Shown in pieces: positions 52,956 through 64,000 of a stretch of 64,000 nt of DNA. The notes beneath the pieces are model-generated. The model saw only the letters and a list, made by a program, of their open reading frames with translations, searched no databases and was not told the origin of the DNA. The position numbers and the translations under genes are program-made. The DNA lies in NCBI RefSeq assembly GCF_028009165.1, contig NC_079244.1, positions 4,650,001 to 4,714,000 of the forward strand, in the 5' to 3' direction. Numbering within the stretch: the stretch's first letter is position 1; each line of letters begins with the position of its first letter. The stretch is from Akanthomyces muscarius. Taxonomy: Eukaryota; Ascomycota; Sordariomycetes; Hypocreales; Cordycipitaceae.

Positions 52956-53040
52956 GCCCGGTTGGCTAAGTGGTATAGCGTCTCACTAGTATTTATACGG
53001 TGAAATGAGAAGATCATGCGTTCGATTCGCATACTGGGCA
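52956..53040 (+). tRNA. tRNA-Thr(AGT) with a 13-base intron
   Basis: The acceptor stem GCCCGGT pairs with ACTGGGC (one G-T pair), followed by discriminator A at 53040. The D arm is GCTAAGTGGTATAGC. The anticodon stem TCTCA pairs with TGAGA. The T arm ATGCG-TTCGATT-CGCAT contains the B box. The 20-base sequence between the anticodon stem halves fits a 7-base loop CTAGTAA with anticodon AGT and a 13-base intron (TTTATACGGTGAA) after position 37, the normal place for a nuclear tRNA intron. The CCA end is not encoded, as usual in eukaryotes. A T run follows for RNA polymerase III termination. Confidence 0.92.
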
Positions 53041-53042
53041 GG

Positions 53043-53049
53043 TTTTTTT
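53043..53049 (+). terminator. RNA polymerase III terminator of tRNA-Thr
   Basis: Seven T residues start three bases after the discriminator base, the usual Pol III stop signal. Confidence 0.8.
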
Positions 53050-53399
53050 GCCATGTGCGCGGGTAAATCTCCTTGCGCGCTGGCTACCGCTTTTTGCTGT
53101 GCCATCACGTCCTTCAAGGTTCACGCAGCGTGGAGGGGCCGAGACCATCCACATAAATAAGCACCCAGTAATAAGGCTCGCCTTTTCCCTCTTATAATGT
53201 GCACTAGCCAGGCGAATCACAACGGGCCTCTAGCGAGATAACAGAGCGGACAGCATCACGAACACAACAGACTTCGAGACACACAAATTCACAATTGCAT
53301 TTCGAAACATTGCTATATAGTCGTTTTTATTCATCATCACTCATGAAATAGTGCACCGCCCGACGGTAGCCAAAGCCGTCATGCAGCCGGCAACACCGT
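53050..53399. other. intergenic
   Basis: Between tRNA-Thr and the 3' end of the NCS1 gene. Nothing recognised. Confidence 0.5.
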
Positions 53400-55197
53400 C
53401 TATGCCATCGTTTTTGAGTTCTTGGACTCCAGTTCCGCGACGCCAACGTCCATTTCCTCGTCTGGCATCTTCTCGTCGTGGTATTGCGGTCGAAAGTCTT
53501 CGTCCTCGACACCAATTTCCATCCAGACTTTGCTTGTCGCAGGCACAGGGAACAACTTGCAGAGCGCATAGTAGATGCCCACCGAAACACCAAACCCGGT
53601 GAAGAAGTTGACCTGAAAAATGTACATTGCGCCCTGAGGTACAGTGGCGCCGACCGCGCCAGCAAAGCCGACTACATTGATGAGGATACCGCAAATGTAT
53701 GCAGCGTATGCACGCCAGTTGACGCCATACGTGTAATAGTACGGACCTGTCTTCCGAGCATTGTACAAGTCGTTGACGCAGAGGAAACCTTTGCGCACAA
53801 AGTAATAGTCTGCCACAATGACACCAGTGATGGAGCTGAGGAACACGCTGTATGCCGACAGATAGGTAGTGAACTTGCTCGAGGAGCCAACAAAGTTGTA
53901 GGGACATATTGCCAGGCCAACAATGGCGCAAATGTAGCTACCGCGTCGAATATCGATGTAGCGGGGGACAAGAGCTGCCAAGCTGGTGCCCGTAGAGACA
54001 GAATTCGCGGAAACGTTGGTACCCAACTGCGCGAATGCCAGCGTAAACGCAATCACAAAGACACCGAACCGGTCTGCAGAGCTGCCGTCGTCGATGAACT
54101 TGCCAAGTAGAAGGACAGGATTCCAAACATATTCCCCGTAAATAACCGCAGATGACGACGAGACCAGAATGCCGTAGAGAGATGTGATGGCGAACGAGGT
54201 CGGAATGATGACTAGCTGTGGCCAAGCAGCGTGGGCAGGCTTGCGAGCAAAGCGGGTAAAGTCGCTGGCGTTGGCAATGAGCGTCGCGAAGTTGCCAATC
54301 GATGACATGATGCCCTTGACAATTTCCCAAGCCAGGTCGGAGCCTTGAAGAGTGGTTGGCTGACTGATGATCGGGCCGGCCCCCTTGGCGCGAACGAGTG
54401 CCCAGACGAGAAACGCCGTGGCGCCGGCTGGAGCAATGAATGCCTTGGCCGTGAACAAGTGTCGGAGCTTGTGCACCGGAAACCAGAGCACAGGCAGAGA
54501 CAGCAGCCAAAAGATGATGAACGAGACGTATTCGGGGGTGTTTGTCGCCGAGGTGCCAAACGCACCTGGCATCTTGGTGGCATCCCACGACGTCCAGATT
54601 GAGCGGATCATGACGTACACACACTGGCCACCGATGTACGCGACGACTCCATACCAAACACACGCTGCGCACGAGTTAGTGTACGTGGGCAGTCGAGCTG
54701 GAAGTGCGCAACTTACACATTGCGGCACGATTGAATATCGGCCATGCGCTGCCCCAGACACCAAAAGAAGCGCGGCTCAGAGCAGGGAAGCTGAGATGGT
54801 AGATGGCGCCGATGCGACCGCTGATGACGATGAAGACGGCGGAGATGGCGTAGCCTATCCAGACGCACAGCCACGCCTGCCACCACGAGAGGCCACCGGC
54901 AATCATGGAAGAGGAAATCATCCATGTGCCGATGTTGACACTATCGGCGATCCAGAAGCCGACATAGTTCCAGGCGCCCCAAAGCCGGCGCTCCTTCTCG
55001 ACCGGTTTCAGATCGAGATTGTAGAGCTGTAGCCAGAGAAGCAAATTAGTGAAGATTCAACGAATGCAATCGATTCGAATGCATTGTTCACGCGTGGTAA
55101 GGGCGGTCCGCACCATGAGCTGGGCCGAGGTCAGGCCAGGCTCCGTCTCAACGGCCAGCTTATCAGCCCAATACTTGGCATGTCCCACGACCGACAT
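53400..55197 (-). CDS. NCS1 family nucleobase/allantoin-type permease
   Basis: Three exons: 55197-55114, 55026-54717 and 54664-53400 (introns of 87 and 52 bases), 552 residues. It starts in the cytosol with a short leader and LYNLDLKPVEKERRLWGAWNYVGFWI, the hallmark entry into helix 1 of nucleobase:cation symporter-1 proteins. About twelve membrane segments follow, including the SVNIGTWMISSSMIAGGLSW helix 1-2 region, ARKPAHAAWPQ and LGTNVSANSVSTGTSLAALV. The C-tail is acidic and polar. Fungal NCS1 members import uracil, allantoin, uridine, cytosine/purines or thiamine with protons at the plasma membrane; I cannot assign the substrate. The last exon begins with CVWYGVVAYIGGQ. A TATA element lies about 85 bases upstream of the ATG. 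Confidence 0.92.
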
Positions 55198-57580
55198 GAT
55201 TGCGGTAGTCGAAGATGCGAAGCGGAAAAAAAGAGGAGGAGAATTCAAGAATTGGCAAGGACGGGAATGTGATTTTCTATATTTATAAAAAGGTAAAACA
55301 GAAGGATTGGGGGGGATTGTCGTGGATGACGACTGGAGAACTAGAACTGGGTATATTCTGGGGCCGGCAGCGGGAAAGCTTCCATTGACGTTGGAGGAGG
55401 TATTCTGGGCTACCTTGAGAAAAGAAGAAGCAGGCAATGTGCCGAGATAAGAACATGGGTAGAGGGGGATGGCGCTGTCTATTTATCTACACGACTTGTC
55501 AAGGGACGGAGACATGGAGCGAGCACGGTTTGTTTTGGGTGTCATGCGACGGACCGGCAGGCTGGCTTGGACACGGCGGCCAGGTCCGATGGGTGGCGTC
55601 GTCAGCCACTGGGGGGTGCAATAGCGCCCTGAACGGAATCAACTAACTTATTAGTGCAGTATGGGGGGGGGGGGGGTTGGACTAGGACGTGCAGGAAGAG
55701 AGAGATCTGGGAGTTGTGGCGACTCCAACGAGGCCCTGTCGGGAGAGGGCGTCACTACGTGGTTCGAATAGAGGATGAGTGAGTGTTGACGAGATAGGCA
55801 GGGAGATGGTGAGAAGTGATCGGGAAGATTGAAGAAGAAGAAAATGTGTTTTGAGAAGAGGAAGACGGGAGCAACTCACGATTGCGATGAGCAGAGTGAT
55901 GGCCTGAATGTGGAAACAAAAGAGAAAGATTGACATGGCGAGTGGGCTCTGGCCGACCTCGGAATAGGGAATCTTGTGAGGCCCAGTCGGCCAGGAAGGA
56001 TGCGATTTACTTTCCCCGCATTTTTCTGTGCGCGCCTTGGCAAAAGCCCTTGCGATAGATAGCGAGATATGAGCGGCGCGCGCTGGTTTTTGAAAAGATA
56101 GGGAAATTTGAGAAGCCGAGTCGAGCAAGCAGCGGCGTTGCTATCGGTTCATTTAAGCTTTCAATGCATCCGTCGTATAAAACAAAAATCTGGTCCATCA
56201 GACTTTTCCCTGGTCATGATGCATGTTTTTATGCATCGCATGTAGCACACCTGGTCTCGACATTTACCGAGAGCGTGGCGCCTGTCATCTCTGGGGGATT
56301 GGGGGGGCGTCTTGGCTCGATTTTCCATTACTCGATAGAATCGAGCAATTCCGGGTGTTTAGGGTGGCGGGATGGCGTAGGGCGCCGCCAGCATTTGGCT
56401 TGGTGGCTTTCTGGTGTGAGACAGGCAGCAGGGAAAACGCGGGGTACAGTACAGAAACGGAGCCGGTTCATCATTTGCCGTGCAGAGAGGCATTGGAGAC
56501 TGCCATGAGGAGAGAAAAAAGGAATTTGGAATACCACAGATTGTTGGAGTTCTCGTGAGGGGAATTGTAGACTACTGGGGTAGTTACTGTGCGGAAATGG
56601 CCGAACTGCGTTGTTGCATGTGATGGTATTAGTGTGCTGTTGGTGATGGCTGGTGAGTAAGAAAATGCCTATGAGGCGTCTCCGAGGTGTACTATCAGTG
56701 CAGGCAAACTCCACTGTGTAAGAGAGACAGCGATAATTTGCTTCATTAGACTTCACTTTTCGTCCATTGGTGAGTGTAAAACAATATTTTGTTTCATACT
56801 GCTAGAGTTTTATACAACGGTCTATTGTATTGTGTTTTTCCTCGAGTCTCACTCGTGCCGCTAATTATCCGTCGACTGTGCATGCAATGATGCGAGCGGT
56901 AATGCAATGCGTCGCATCTCGCCCATCTCCTCAAATTAGTCGTGCTTGCTAAGTTCCAGTTAAAACCCGTCGTGAAAGCGCGTTCACCGACGTGCTACAG
57001 CCTTGATGGTTGCTGGCATGAGGTGAGGCGTTTGCACACCAAGAGCTGGCAGCTTCCCAGTCAACCAGTGCTTCCCTAGGGTAGCAGTTTGGCAGCTGGC
57101 AGATGGCAACAGTGACCCCGCCATAAGCCGGCCTCGCGAGCTCTCTTGCCCCGCCAACTCGCGCCCGCCAAAGCCCTCCGCCTATTGTACCTACCTTGCT
57201 ACCTAACTTAGTTAACTATGTACCTAGCGAAGGTGACCCCTGTTGCCCTGTAGCTAGCTAGCCAACTCTGCGCCTCCTTCCACTTTATCACCGCCATTCA
57301 CGCGTCTACACAAAAACATTCCCGCTTTTTTTTCTCAACTCAACTTCTTCATGTTGCCATATCCCGGGGACTAGCCAGCTATCCTGCATCAGACAACGGG
57401 ATCATTTGTGTCTGTTTGACTTTATCTTTCTATCATTGCCTGCACAGTCTCATCTTTCCCCAAGTCTCGTTCGATAGACTTGTTTCGCATGCGATAAATA
57501 CCCCTCCATTTCTCTCTAGTCTTTTTTTTCCCTTACCGCATCCCCCCCCGCCTACACCCCGCCACCCGCCAGCATCAGCC
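55198..57580. other. divergent intergenic region, 2.4 kb
   Basis: Between the NCS1 gene (minus) and kap114 (plus). Contains a G-rich run near 55663-55676 and, before kap114, pyrimidine-rich tracts at 57520-57560 typical of a fungal core promoter. No gene recognised. Confidence 0.5.
55280..55287 (-). promoter_or_regulatory. TATA box of the NCS1 permease gene
   Basis: TATAAATA on the minus strand, 83-90 bases before the ATG at 55197. Confidence 0.45.
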
Positions 57581-60500
57581 ATGGAGGACCAGCTACTCCA
57601 GCTGCTTGCGGCTACCGCACAGGCCGACCAGAATCAGCGTATCAGTGCCGAGATAGAGCTCAAGAGAGCCCAGACGAACCCGGCATACTCGGTGTCCCTG
57701 GCCAAGATTGCCTCCCACACCTCAGTCGACATTGCCACGCGCCAGCTGGCCCTCAGCACTTTGCGTCTTTTCATTGAGAACAACTGGTCGAGTGATGATC
57801 CTGGCTCCGAGCCTCCCATTCCCATTGCCGAAGATACCAGACAGCTCGTTCGGCAGGCTCTCCTGGACCTGGCCCTCAGCGCCGAAGATGATCGCAAAGT
57901 CAAGATTGCTGCTAGGTATGCCACGGGACTCGGCCTTCACACCCTCTAGCTTTTATTTCATGTCCTACTAATGCTGACCTTACTCTACAGTTACGCCGTC
58001 GGAAAAATTGCGATTCACGACTTCCCCGAAGAGTGGCCTGCCCTCCTCCCCACCGTTCTGGCCGTCTTCCCCAACGGCAACGACTCTCAGCTACATGGTG
58101 CTCTCCGAGTCCTCGGCGACCTCGTCGAAGAGAGCTTGAGCGAAGATCAGTTCTTTACCATGGCAAGAGATATTGCCAGCACCCTTACTCAGGTTGCCAT
58201 AAGCCAGGACCGCAAGCCTCTCATCAGATCTCTGGCCATCTCTGTCTTCCGGGGCTGTTTCGACCTGATGAACATGGTCAAGGAGGACCATGCTACTGAA
58301 GTTAACGCCTTTGCCGAAGAGCTTCTTAAGGATTGGAACCCCTTCTTCCTCAATGTTCTCAAGAGCCCACTTCCCGAAGCGGATGCTAGCACTGGCGCCC
58401 AGCCCACGGAGTGGAATAGCGTCATCTCCCTCAAGCTTCAAGTTGTCAAGACGTTGCTCCGCATCCGCCGAGTCTTTCCAAACCTCTTGCTCCCTCAGAG
58501 CGCTACTCTCTTCACCGCTGTTTGGGAAGAACTCATCACCTTGCTGCCCAGCTACGAATGTCTCTACATTGACAATGATGCCCAGGGCCGCCTCGAAGAT
58601 GTCGACAATCTTCCATACACTCTGGACTTCTTGGTCCTTGAAGAGCTCGACTTCTTGAATCAGTGCTTCCGTGCTCCTCCCGTCCAAGCAGAGCTTGATG
58701 GACAGCTCAAGGCTCACCCAAATGCCCATGAAGTACCTTGGATGGTGGATATCATGAAGCTCCTCGTAGGCTACTCGCGTGTTATCCATGAAGAAGAGGA
58801 ACTCTGGGATATCGACTGCTCTCTCTACCTGGCAGAAGAGACGTCGGTTACCGCCAACTACACTGCGCGAACTGCGGCTGGAGATCTGCTCATCAAGATG
58901 GGGGAATGGTTTAATGAAAAGACCATCGACGGGCTGTTTGGCTACACCAAGGCCTTGTTTCCCAGCGGGGGCTGGAGAAGCCAGGAAGCCGCCCTGTATC
59001 TCTTTGTCATGCTGGCAGGAGACTTCCAGGACGTGGATAAAGAGATCCCCGAGGTTGTGGCTCACGCATATCTCGAGCTTGTTGACTATGCCATTAACCG
59101 AGCTGAAGAGCCACTCCTCCGTGCTCGTGGCTACCTCCTTGCCGGAATTCTTGGTCGCTCCTACGACCCTCCCACCGCTCTTCTCGACCGAGTCATCAAC
59201 TCCATCAACGCCGAGGAGTCGGAAGTCGTCAAAGTTGCTTGCGTCAAGGCAATCAACGATCTCATCGACGCAGGCAAGGTTCCTGAGGACCGTCAGCTCT
59301 CCATCATCAATGCCGTCCAGACATACATGAACGGTAGGGATCCCGAGGAGATGGAGGAGGCTGATGAGTTACTTGTGACATTGACTGGCGCCGTTCGCGC
59401 TGCCATTAGCCTCGACCACCAAATTGCCCTGTCGGCCGAGGTCCGCGCTGTCGATCTTCTCTTCCTGCTCGCCAAACTTGGATCGAGTAACTTTCAGGTC
59501 TCCATTCTCGTCAGCGAGGCTTTTGAGGAACTTGTCATTAGCCTGTCCGACCATGATTCCTTCTCCCGCCTCTCTGCCATTGTTATTCCGACCCTCACTG
59601 CAGCATTCGATGTTGGCGACGTCACTTCTGATAGCCCCCTCGTCTCAATCGCCGCTGAGTTGCTCGCTGTCGTGGCCGAGAATGCCCCCAGCCCGCTGCC
59701 CGAGGGCTTTATTGCTGCTACCTTGCCAAAACTCAGCACGTTGTTGATGCAATCCAACGAGGGTGACATCCTTAGGTCTGGGTCTCGCACCGTCAAGTTT
59801 CTGCTTATGCATGACCATCAACAAGTTCTAAGCTGGCAGGATGCTAGCGGTCGGTCTGGTCTTGAAGTCTGTCTTCACATTATCGATCGCCTACTCGGCC
59901 CCGCCGTCGAAGACAACTCTGCCTCTGAGGTCGGTGGTCTAGCGGCCGAGCTTGTGGAGAAGGCCGGCCAAGAACGCCTGGGACCTTTCCTTCCGCAGTT
60001 ACTCCAGGCTGTCGCGAACCGTTTGGCCGTCGCCCAAGCGGCTGCCATTATTCAATCCCTAATCCTTGTCTTCGCACGCCTCTCTCTTAACGGCGCTCAG
60101 GATGTTGTTGAGTTCTTGAGTCAGATCCAGATCAACTCCGAAGAAAGTGGTCTGCAAATCGTCATGTCAAAATGGCTAGAAAACTCTGTCAGCTTTGCTG
60201 GCTATGATGAAATTCGCCAAAAGTAAGTGACATTGCAAATTCCGTGTCGCTGTACTTTCTGACCAACATTTTCCAGTGTCATCGCGCTGTCTAAGCTATT
60301 TGCATTGAATGATAATCGTCTTGCAGAGATCCCTGTCAAAGGTGATTTGATTGTAGATGATGACGGGATGATTAAGACACGCTCGCGCGCTAAGCAACGT
60401 ATGTGCATCTTGAATCTGTCAACTTGAGCGGCCGCTGACCTCACTTCTAGACCCTGACGAGTATTCAATTATCCCTGCCCAGCTCAAAATCATCAAAGTT

Positions 60501-60839
60501 CTGATTGAGGAGCTGTTGTCTGCCTCTGGAAGCCGCGCTACTGCCAATCTCGCCTCGGCAGCTGTGGCTAACGATGCGCTACTCGGTGAAGACGACGGTG
60601 AAGACGGCTGGGAAGACGACGAGACGCTTGACTTGACACTCAACTCCGTTAAGGGTGACCTGATGTCGTTTATGGAGAATGGCGGCCAGCGCCAGCGTGA
60701 TGACCAGACCCAGGCCTACCTCGCAGATTTCTTTATCCGCGCTGCTCAGGAAGACATTGGCCAGTTCAACCAGTGGTACCCCAAACTCTCGGAGGAGGAA
60801 CGCCAGAAGCTGCATGAACTGGCAAACACGGCACAGTAG
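57581..60839 (+). CDS. kap114: importin-beta family karyopherin Kap114/importin-9
   Basis: Four exons: 57581-57915, 57991-60222, 60277-60398 and 60451-60839; 1025 residues. The N-terminus has the importin-beta N-terminal (Ran-binding) repeat: MEDQLLQLLAATAQADQNQR, ELKRAQTNPAY and IATRQLALSTLRLFIENNW. It is followed by YAVGKIAIHDFPEEWPALLP, the conserved second-repeat motif. The rest is HEAT-repeat solenoid. Near the C-terminus an acidic loop (GEDDGEDGWEDDETLDL) and the RSRAKQHPDEYSIIPAQLKI block match Kap114/importin-9. Kap114 imports TBP and histones H2A-H2B into the nucleus. All four exon junctions keep frame. The start ATG is preceded by a pyrimidine-rich leader; length is normal for the family. 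Confidence 0.95.
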
Positions 60840-61415
60840 AGTGAGTGCCCAGACAAGAAAACTGCTGCCCGGGCGGAAATCCCGTTTATCCCCGAATACA
60901 ACTGTTCCATAAGATCCAAGGCCTTGCGCTCCGCCAGGAGATACGACCGCTCCTCTCTCATTTAGTGATAGTGAGGCAAAAGAAGATCAGAGTCATTGAG
61001 GACCTGGCAACGGAACGAGGAAGTATACATGGGAGCGAAACATTCTTTCTTTTGCATTATACCGTATGTCATAATGGCATGGATGTGTCAACACGACATA
61101 AAAAATGGTGGAATAGCGTCATTTGTTAGACCATTGCTAGATTAAAAAATCGAAGTTGAATTAACAAGCTTATTGGTAGACGCACAGCGAACAGGCGTAT
61201 ACTTTTGAGTTGATTTCCATTTGCGAGCTATTTGCAGACTTTAGATCAGCGTACAAGCACCCTCCGCCCTTGGGTTCCAACATGGTTAATTCACCACTGC
61301 CTAAAATTTCATAAGTCGTTTTCGTCGTCATTTAAAAGGAAGCCCTTGCCATTGGCGTTTCGAAAAACCCTACTCGTACAATCTTGTCTTTGACTCCTCT
61401 CTCTTCTTTCCTTGC
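60840..61415. other. convergent 3' region, kap114 and PI31
   Basis: 3' UTR sequence, AT-rich at 61080-61170. Nothing else seen. Confidence 0.5.
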
Positions 61416-62703
61416 TTAGATGATGCCACCGCCACCAAACGGGTGGCCACCCTGTCCACTACCAGGTCCCGGGAAGCGAGGGCCGCCGCCAGGACCGAGG
61501 GGATCATATCGTGCTCCAGGTGGAACTTGGGGGTCAAACTCGCCACCGCTACCCTGGCCTGGACCGGTGCGTCCTCCCTGACCAGCAAAGAGGGGATCGT
61601 CAAAGGTCGGGTGCATGCCGCCTCCGCTGCCAAAGCCACCGCTGCCACCTAGGCCGCTCGGTAGCCCGGATCCGCGGAAGGGGTCGTTGGGACCAAGCCC
61701 GGGTGGGTGCAGGTCGTCGTGGCCAATGTTGAACGGCGAGCGGCCGCTGCCGGGCATGACGAGGCCGCCGTGGCCACCCATACCAGCGGGCGGACGGTTA
61801 ATGTCGTACTCGTCCTCGAAGCCGGGCGGCATAAACTCGCCGCTGGGCGCGCCGGGACGGGGCCGCGCCGACTCGGGCAGCTCGCCGGGTCGCGGTACGA
61901 GCATGTCGGCCGGCGAGGGCTGCTGCGCGCGGCCGGCCAGCGGATGGTTGGGGTCCTGGCGCTCCTGCTGGAAGCGCTCCTCGCGCAGCCTGCGCTCCTC
62001 GGCGGCGCTGTCGGCGCGGGCCTCGACCTGCGCGGCGGCAGCGCCGCTTCCCAGCAGGTTCTGGACGATCTTGGTGCGGACGTCCTGCAGGAGCGTGGCG
62101 ACGGCGGTGCTGGAGACGAAGACGCGGTGCAGCTTGTCGACGAGGTCCTGGCGATCGCTGGTGTCGTTGCCGTCGGCGTCGAGGATGATGCGCACGGGCA
62201 GGTTGCTGGACTGGACAACGTCGCGGATGGCCACGTCGAAGCGGTGTATGCCGTTGGTATCGGAGGAGGAGGAGGAGGGGGAAGAGCGTGTGCCGCGGAT
62301 CTCGACCCGGGCGCCCATCTTGTCGACGCGGAAGATGTAGGTCGTCGGCTTGGTGTCTTGCTGCTGGTCGCCGTGGGTGTAGACGAAGCCGAGGGAGCCG
62401 AAGCCGGCGTTCCAGCAGGCGGGGAGGCGGGGAGCGAGAGATTCACACTCGGCTGGTTGGGAGAATTTCTGTGTAAGTTTCGAGAAAGAGAGAGAGAGAT
62501 GTGGAAGAGGGGAAGAGCGTACCTAGTGGTCTGTCCTCGTGGAAGCCGACGAGCTTGAAGCCCAGCGCTGTGAGGTACGAGTGGACGAGCAGGCCGACGG
62601 CCTCGTATGAGCTGGCCAGGTCGGACGAGTCGTCGCCTTGCGTGTGCGTGGGCAGGGCCTTGGCCATGCCCTCGAGGACGGCCGTCGTGCTGAGCGCCGA
62701 CAT
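61416..62703 (-). CDS. fub1: PI31-type proteasome regulator (Fub1)
   Basis: Two exons, 62703-62523 and 62452-61416, with a 70-base intron; 405 residues. The N-terminal PI31/FP domain spans about 15-185: LLVHSYLTALGFKLVGFHED, ACWNAGFGSLGFVYTHGDQ and TTYIFRVDKMGARVEIRG. The C-terminal half is Pro/Gly-rich, with the PI31 motif PFNIGHDDLHPPGLGP near 285 and a long glycine-rich tail ending in GGGGII. PI31 binds the open ends of the 20S proteasome core and restrains it, and also aids proteasome assembly and transport. The tail differs from HbYX-type ends, so the mode of entry into the core is not obvious from sequence. Confidence 0.92.
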
Positions 62704-63345
62704 CTTTTTTGAGCGGAGATGTGATGAACTGTGGCGGGGGTTGGAGGAAAGAAGGAGGGGTAAAATCCAGATGGGTCGAGGAGCGCACTGTGAAGTATCG
62801 GGAATTGAAAATGCGTTCGTGATCGGGACTAGTGTCGATGGAAGATGGAGGCTTGATGGAGAAGAAACGAGGTGGCGAACCGTTGGCCCTTATAGATGGA
62901 GAGACGGAGAGGGAGAGAGAAGGGGGATGGATGCTGATGCTAAGTAGAGCTTCGTCATGGCTTTTGCTGCCTTCTGCCCGCCTCAGCCCTATATGTGGAG
63001 TCGATGCCCGGCCAGACGCGGGGCAGAAGGGCCGCTAACAGGCTTCATGTAGGTATTTAGGCAGCCGGTGTTGGCGTGACGGCCTCGGCTCGGAGTATTT
63101 CTCTTCTTTTATTTCACATCATCTAATGCAACTCTATCTACAATTGGCCTGGCGGCAGCATTTCGGAAAGACTGACCATATAGCGCGCTAGCCTTGTCCT
63201 GCTCATACAGCTCTGCCTCGTGAACCCCGTCCTGCATGTACTCTTGTGGGTACGGTGAGCGGTGCAAGTATGACCCCGCCGTCTGCCACCATGTTGAGTA
63301 TATGGACTCTGATCTAGCATCAATTGGTCTGTTGGCCTCAGTGCC
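62704..63345. other. intergenic
   Basis: PI31 promoter side, with GAGAGA-rich DNA near 62895-62925 and a TATAAGG-like element near 62889-62895 (minus), and the 3' side of the APH gene. No gene seen. Confidence 0.5.
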
Positions 63346-64000
63346 TCAGTAACCCCAGTGCTCCAAGTAGGCTTCGATCCGCTTCCGCGACTTGGCCACC
63401 CATCCCTGGATCTGCTCCGCGGACTGGCCCTCGTAGAACCGCGGCAGCAGCCAGTGGAACGTCATCAGCTCCTGCGCGAACCACCACACGTTTGAGACGT
63501 CGTCGGCTCCCTCCACGCTGCAGGGTCGCCGGGCGCCTTGCGCGGCCAGGGCGTCATTCCACGCTTTGCCAATCGCAAACCGCGCATCCACTGGGCGAGG
63601 GCCGACGAAGCCGTTGAGCACCAGGTCGCGCAGACCGTCCTCGGGCTCCGCGACGCCGAGCAGAATACCCTGAAATTCGGGAAACGAGTAGAGAAACTCG
63701 GTGATGGTGCTGCCGACGTGGCCAAAGTCAAAGTCCACGACGGCGACGAGGCGGTTTGAGGGCCAGTCGAAGAGAAGATTGGGCAGAGCTTGCTTTGTTA
63801 GTCCTACCGGTGGTCTTGTTTGGGGCATGGAATCAACACACTCAAATCGCCGTGAACTAGCGTCGGCTTGTGTTCAGGCACGTTGGACAGGATCTTGCCA
63901 AGCCCGTTTGCGACAAACGCATCGATTCGCTCTCGAAGGCCAGGCGTGTCCCTCCAGCCGTTGAGGGCTGCGACACTTTCGCTCTGCGCCAGCTGCCACT
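63346..64000 (-). CDS. APH-family phosphotransferase, 5' part cut by the window edge
   Basis: The last two visible exons are 64000-63842 and 63788-63346; the gene continues beyond 64000. The aminoglycoside phosphotransferase/choline kinase-like catalytic core is intact: PTLVHGDL, then across a 53-base intron LPNLLFDW, giving the spaced HGDLxxxNLLxD catalytic loop, followed by VAVVDFDFGHVGSTITEF with the metal-binding aspartates. The splice choice (intron 63841-63789) is supported because it restores exactly the family's spacing. The tail is helical and ends in AYLEHWGY. Fungal members phosphorylate small molecules or hydroxylated substrates; the substrate is not known. Confidence 0.88.

Noticed and set aside
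1..64000. CRISPR arrays, bacterial operons or ribosomal RNA genes
   Set aside because: No regularly spaced repeats of that kind and no rRNA-like sequence were found; intron structure shows a eukaryotic nuclear genome.

Overview
The window is nuclear DNA from a filamentous ascomycete (Pezizomycotina). Short spliceosomal introns with GTAAGT/GTACGT donors and CTAAC/CTAAT branch points, a Zn2Cys6 regulator, an Egh16-like secreted protein, a multidomain fungal reducing polyketide synthase and intron-containing NUF2, Ppg1, RhoGDI, Kap114 and PI31 orthologues all point there. A Sordariomycete, perhaps hypocrealean, is the best guess, but the order is inference. Gene models below were built by hand from splice sites and reading-frame continuity; no transcript data were available.

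Layout. 1-5.1 kb: core-type genes (two conserved unknowns, kinetochore nuf2, a mitochondrial-type thioredoxin). 5.6-14.6 kb: an accessory stretch with an AadA-like nucleotidyltransferase, diverged repeats, a secreted neprosin-like peptidase, a DUF4246 protein with changed key residues, and a decaying gene. 15.1-18.7 kb: 3-hydroxyisobutyrate dehydrogenase and a Bqt4-like inner nuclear membrane protein. 21.1-38.6 kb: a compact five-gene secondary-metabolite cluster. 39.5-45.2 kb: RhoGDI, phosphatase Ppg1 and a zinc-knuckle/SR-like protein. 45.7-55.2 kb: an Egh16-like secreted protein, a Zn2Cys6 factor, tRNA-Thr(AGT) and an NCS1 permease. 57.6-64 kb: importin Kap114, proteasome regulator PI31/Fub1 and the 3' part of an APH-family gene.

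The cluster is the most interesting part. A highly reducing PKS (KS-AT-DH-cMeT-ER-KR-ACP, about 2554 aa, no release domain) is flanked by two paralogous BAHD-type acyltransferases, with an AMP-dependent acyl-CoA ligase and an ICMT-like membrane methyltransferase. No NRPS, P450, transporter or regulator is seen between the housekeeping genes on either side. The inferred logic is that the PKS makes a reduced acyl chain, the ligase activates a free acid as acyl-AMP/CoA, the two acyltransferases esterify or amidate one or two acceptors, and the small methyltransferase may methylate a carboxylate. The product cannot be told from sequence. The BAHD1-PKS and ligase-BAHD2 pairs are divergent and share promoters.
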